Below, piece after piece: positions 61,872 to 64,000 of a stretch of DNA of 64,000 nt. The translations under genes and the position numbers were made by a program. The stretch covers positions 17,997,501 to 18,061,500 of the forward strand of contig NC_135006.1 of assembly GCF_051020985.1 (NCBI RefSeq). The letters run 5' to 3'. The stretch is from Nomia melanderi. Taxonomy: Eukaryota > Arthropoda > Insecta > Hymenoptera > Halictidae. Numbering within the stretch: the stretch's first letter is position 1; the number at the start of each line of letters is the position of its first letter. The notes under the pieces were generated by a model, which saw only the letters and a list, made by a program, of their open reading frames with translations, ran no database searches and was not told the origin of the DNA.

Positions 61872-62621
61872 AAATTTCGTTCGAAGCATTTCTCTGTATC
61901 GCTCGCACTTTCGAAGTTATCGAGTTTCGAGGAGAAGACGGTCGTTCGGCCGCGCCGTGCGCCACCTGGAAACCCGTTTCCATCGCAGTCCGCTCACGGA
62001 CGGCTCACGCTTTATCGGCCGGCGATATCTAACGAAATCACCGGCAAGATAAACGCCGCGGAGAGACGAAGGAGAGCCGAGGAATCACGCTTCCACGCTT
62101 TCCAGTTCCACTGATTGTCCCTTAATGGGACAATTCGCCGGTTTCCTCGGTTCTCCGCGGGGCAGATGGGACGATAGGGAATATGGGTCAGAGTGTTGAC
62201 GACTCGAACATTTCTGGGTTATAAATAGACTGTCATTGAACGATATCTGATGTCGTACAGGTATTTTTAGAAACAGGACTCGAGTGGGAACTCGTTTGTC
62301 CTTTGTTCGTGGATGCTGCGATTCCTGGACGTGATTTTTCGTACTGATTTCATTACCGAGAGCATGATAGACTTCGCTGGCAGCGAACTGAATTTCGTTG
62401 ATTGATGGAGAGATTTTGTACGATATCTTATAGCAATGTGATTGTACTTGAAGCGCCGAATGTTATCTCGAGACGGGGACATACCTTTCTCGTGAGACAC
62501 GGGTAAAATCGAATAAGATATTCATTGAGACTAGGTTTACGGGCATGTATGATATACTTTGTGCTACTGTTGTTACGGAAATTAGCGTTTGTTCGTTTAG
62601 ATCTCGGAAATGATCCGAGCA
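61872..62621. other. No gene recognised
   Basis: CpG-rich to about 62170, then ordinary composition. Confidence 0.35.
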
Positions 62622-62899
62622 CTTACGATTAATATGTAATCTATAAAAATTCTAACGATAGTTTACCTTCAGTTTCTTCAGACTTTAAAAAGAACTTTAA
62701 CTACAACCTCCTTCGTTATCTTCAATTGAACCCATTCAATTCGGTTAGAAACTGCGTTTTGTAAAAAGAACTGTATCTGATGAATTGCAAATAATCCCAC
62801 TTCAAGACTTACTAAATAACAAAAGGAAAGATAAACGGAATAAAAGGCAATACGTTGCTAAGTGAAAACTGGGAGATCTCCCCATTCGGTTGGCTAAGA
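62622..62899 (+). mobile_element. Family E fragment joined to family G copy
   Basis: 62622-62683 matches the left interior of 3677-3897 (ACGATTAATATG, TTCAGTTTCTTC). It switches at 62684 to family G sequence (AAAAAGAACTTTAACTACAACCTCC) that continues to GTTGGCTAAGAT with the palindrome GGGAGATCTCCC. Both outer TTAA ends are lost. Confidence 0.7.
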
Positions 62900-63510
62900 T
62901 ATCAGTAATTACATTCACCTGATGCTTACGAAATCCGATATTCCTCATGTTTTTCGCTCGTTTTCATTCGTCACGGTATACTTCGAACTCTATCCCTTTA
63001 AAAACGAAAATCCGAAAGGAAGCACGGAACCCGTTGAAAAAGAGAGAAAGGGGATGACTGGTCGATGGAGTTTAATCGGTGGCTGCTCGCGATTCGGTGA
63101 GCGAGCGCGTGCGCGATACGGGTGTGTCGTGGGACCCGGTCGGGCCGGATGAAGCGATCGACAACGACGCGGGACGTGAAATCGAGCGAGGTATTAGCCG
63201 TCGCTGCAAAGTATCCGCGCATAAACCAGCGACGCGTTCCCGGTTTACGGCGCGGCGGGATTGGCCGCGCGAGCAACAGTTGGGATTGCATCTCTCGCGC
63301 GCGCGGCGCAACGTTAATGCGGTTGCGAGGCGTTCGTGTATGTTTACGGCCGCCCTTAAACGAGACGCGTCCCGCCCGCTGTGAATAAAATATCGCTCGG
63401 GTGCTCGTTAAATGGCTCCAGTTCCTGCGGGAAATTGCGTCGGACGATCGAATTATTGATGAGACGGTTGCCTACCTCTGAAAGCTGCACGGCCGTTTGG
63501 GAATCGTGGG
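62900..63510. other. No gene; GC-rich patch
   Basis: 63060-63390 is CpG-rich with overlapping random frames on both strands. Confidence 0.4.
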
Positions 63511-64000
63511 ATAATAGCGATGATGCGGGGCTAGTAGGGGATACTGACGTAAGGGTTATGGAATAGAATAGTAATGACGCAGGGGTTGTAGAACCCCTGT
63601 GTAGGCAATTGTGTAGGATTCGTAGAAGACGCAATCATGTAGAAACAGGACGTCAGTAGACATTTGGAACTCATTAACACTAAAACTACCTGATGGATCA
63701 AATGACCCATGATGTCTTTTTGTAATTATTAGAAAGGTAACGAATGTTTCTCTGAGAAATTAAAGAAATTCATTTAGAACTACGTAAATTGAATTGTAAA
63801 TTGATTAAAGTCGGAACAGATGCACTCTTGGAGTTTCTATAGCGAAATTTTCAAAAGTCAATTGAACTCGGTAGCTTTAGTGTTAAACATTAGCAGTGAT
63901 GTAAGGGTTATGGAATGTAATAGTAGTGATGCAGGTTGTAGAATGTGCTAGCAATGATGTAGGATTTATAGAATGGCTGACAATGATGTAGACACCGGTA
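63511..64000. repeat. About 29-bp minisatellite split by a TTAA element
   Basis: Units like AGCAATGATGTAGG and TTATAGAAT recur at 28-30 bp spacing at 63511-63660 and again at 63887-64000, continuing past the window. The intervening 63674-63886 is a family E element. Confidence 0.8.
63674..63886 (-). mobile_element. Family E TTAA-flanked MITE inside a minisatellite
   Basis: Starts TTAACACTAAAACTACC and ends GGTAGCTTTAGTGTTAA, a 17-bp inverted repeat with one mismatch. 213 bp. The dyad GGATCAAATGACCC starts 21 bp inside the left end. It closely matches the reverse complement of 54997-55160, which suggests relatively recent activity. Confidence 0.85.

Noticed and set aside
1..64000. CRISPR arrays, rRNA or tRNA genes, retroelement or transposase genes
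   Set aside because: Tandem repeats here lack spacer structure, no tRNA B-box type string was convincing by eye, and no translated frame showed recognisable enzyme motifs. A covariance-model and profile search would be needed to exclude small tRNAs.

Overview
The window looks like nuclear DNA of an insect, most probably a hymenopteran such as a bee. It is rich in CpG, alternates between AT-rich and GC-rich stretches of a few hundred bases, contains many simple and minisatellite repeats, and has very low gene density. It shows no bacterial-style operons, rRNA, CRISPR array, or open transposase or reverse-transcriptase gene. The organism call is an inference from composition and gene structure. 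No marker gene was recognised.

Only one protein-coding segment can be defended. It is a 5' coding exon on the + strand at 40885-41462, 192 codons plus 2 nt, ending in a clean splice donor. A TATA box (39386) and an initiator-like site (39419) lie about 1.5 kb upstream, so a first exon or long leader is proposed. The encoded N-terminus is highly basic and carries seven RRxS motifs (basophilic-kinase type sites), ending in a tryptophan-containing segment at the splice. I cannot name the protein with confidence. The rest of the gene must lie downstream, beyond at least 22.5 kb of intron. To the left, a strong acceptor joined directly to a strong donor at 12166/12167 resembles a recursive-splicing (ratchet) point, and would imply another + strand gene with a very long intron there.

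The most organised non-coding signal is a large collection of short (about 120-275 bp) elements bounded by TTAA, with inverted ends starting TTAAC. I separate about ten families, here lettered A to K. One copy is nested inside another element whose unoccupied relative lies at the left edge of the window. That pair shows the insertion duplicated TTAA, the hallmark of piggyBac-type transposition. In most families a short family-specific dyad with GTCA/TGAC-like half sites starts about 18-23 bp inside the TTAA end. I know of no description of this shared architecture, and it is the main candidate for something new.

Layout: 1-9.9 kb holds tandem duplications, a 72-bp minisatellite and elements of families A, C, D, E, F, I and K. 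10.5-16.2 kb holds an ATATAAAACT array, two foldbacks, the putative ratchet point, tandem duplications and the nested K/A element. 17.8-21.7 kb holds more TTAA elements and a 152-bp tandem repeat. 21.7-38.6 kb is nearly featureless. 38.6-41.5 kb holds two abutting elements, the promoter, the leader and the coding exon. 41.5-64 kb is presumed intron or intergenic sequence with scattered elements, a cluster of TATA-centred palindromes (43.0-43.3 kb) and a minisatellite split by a TTAA element at the right edge.
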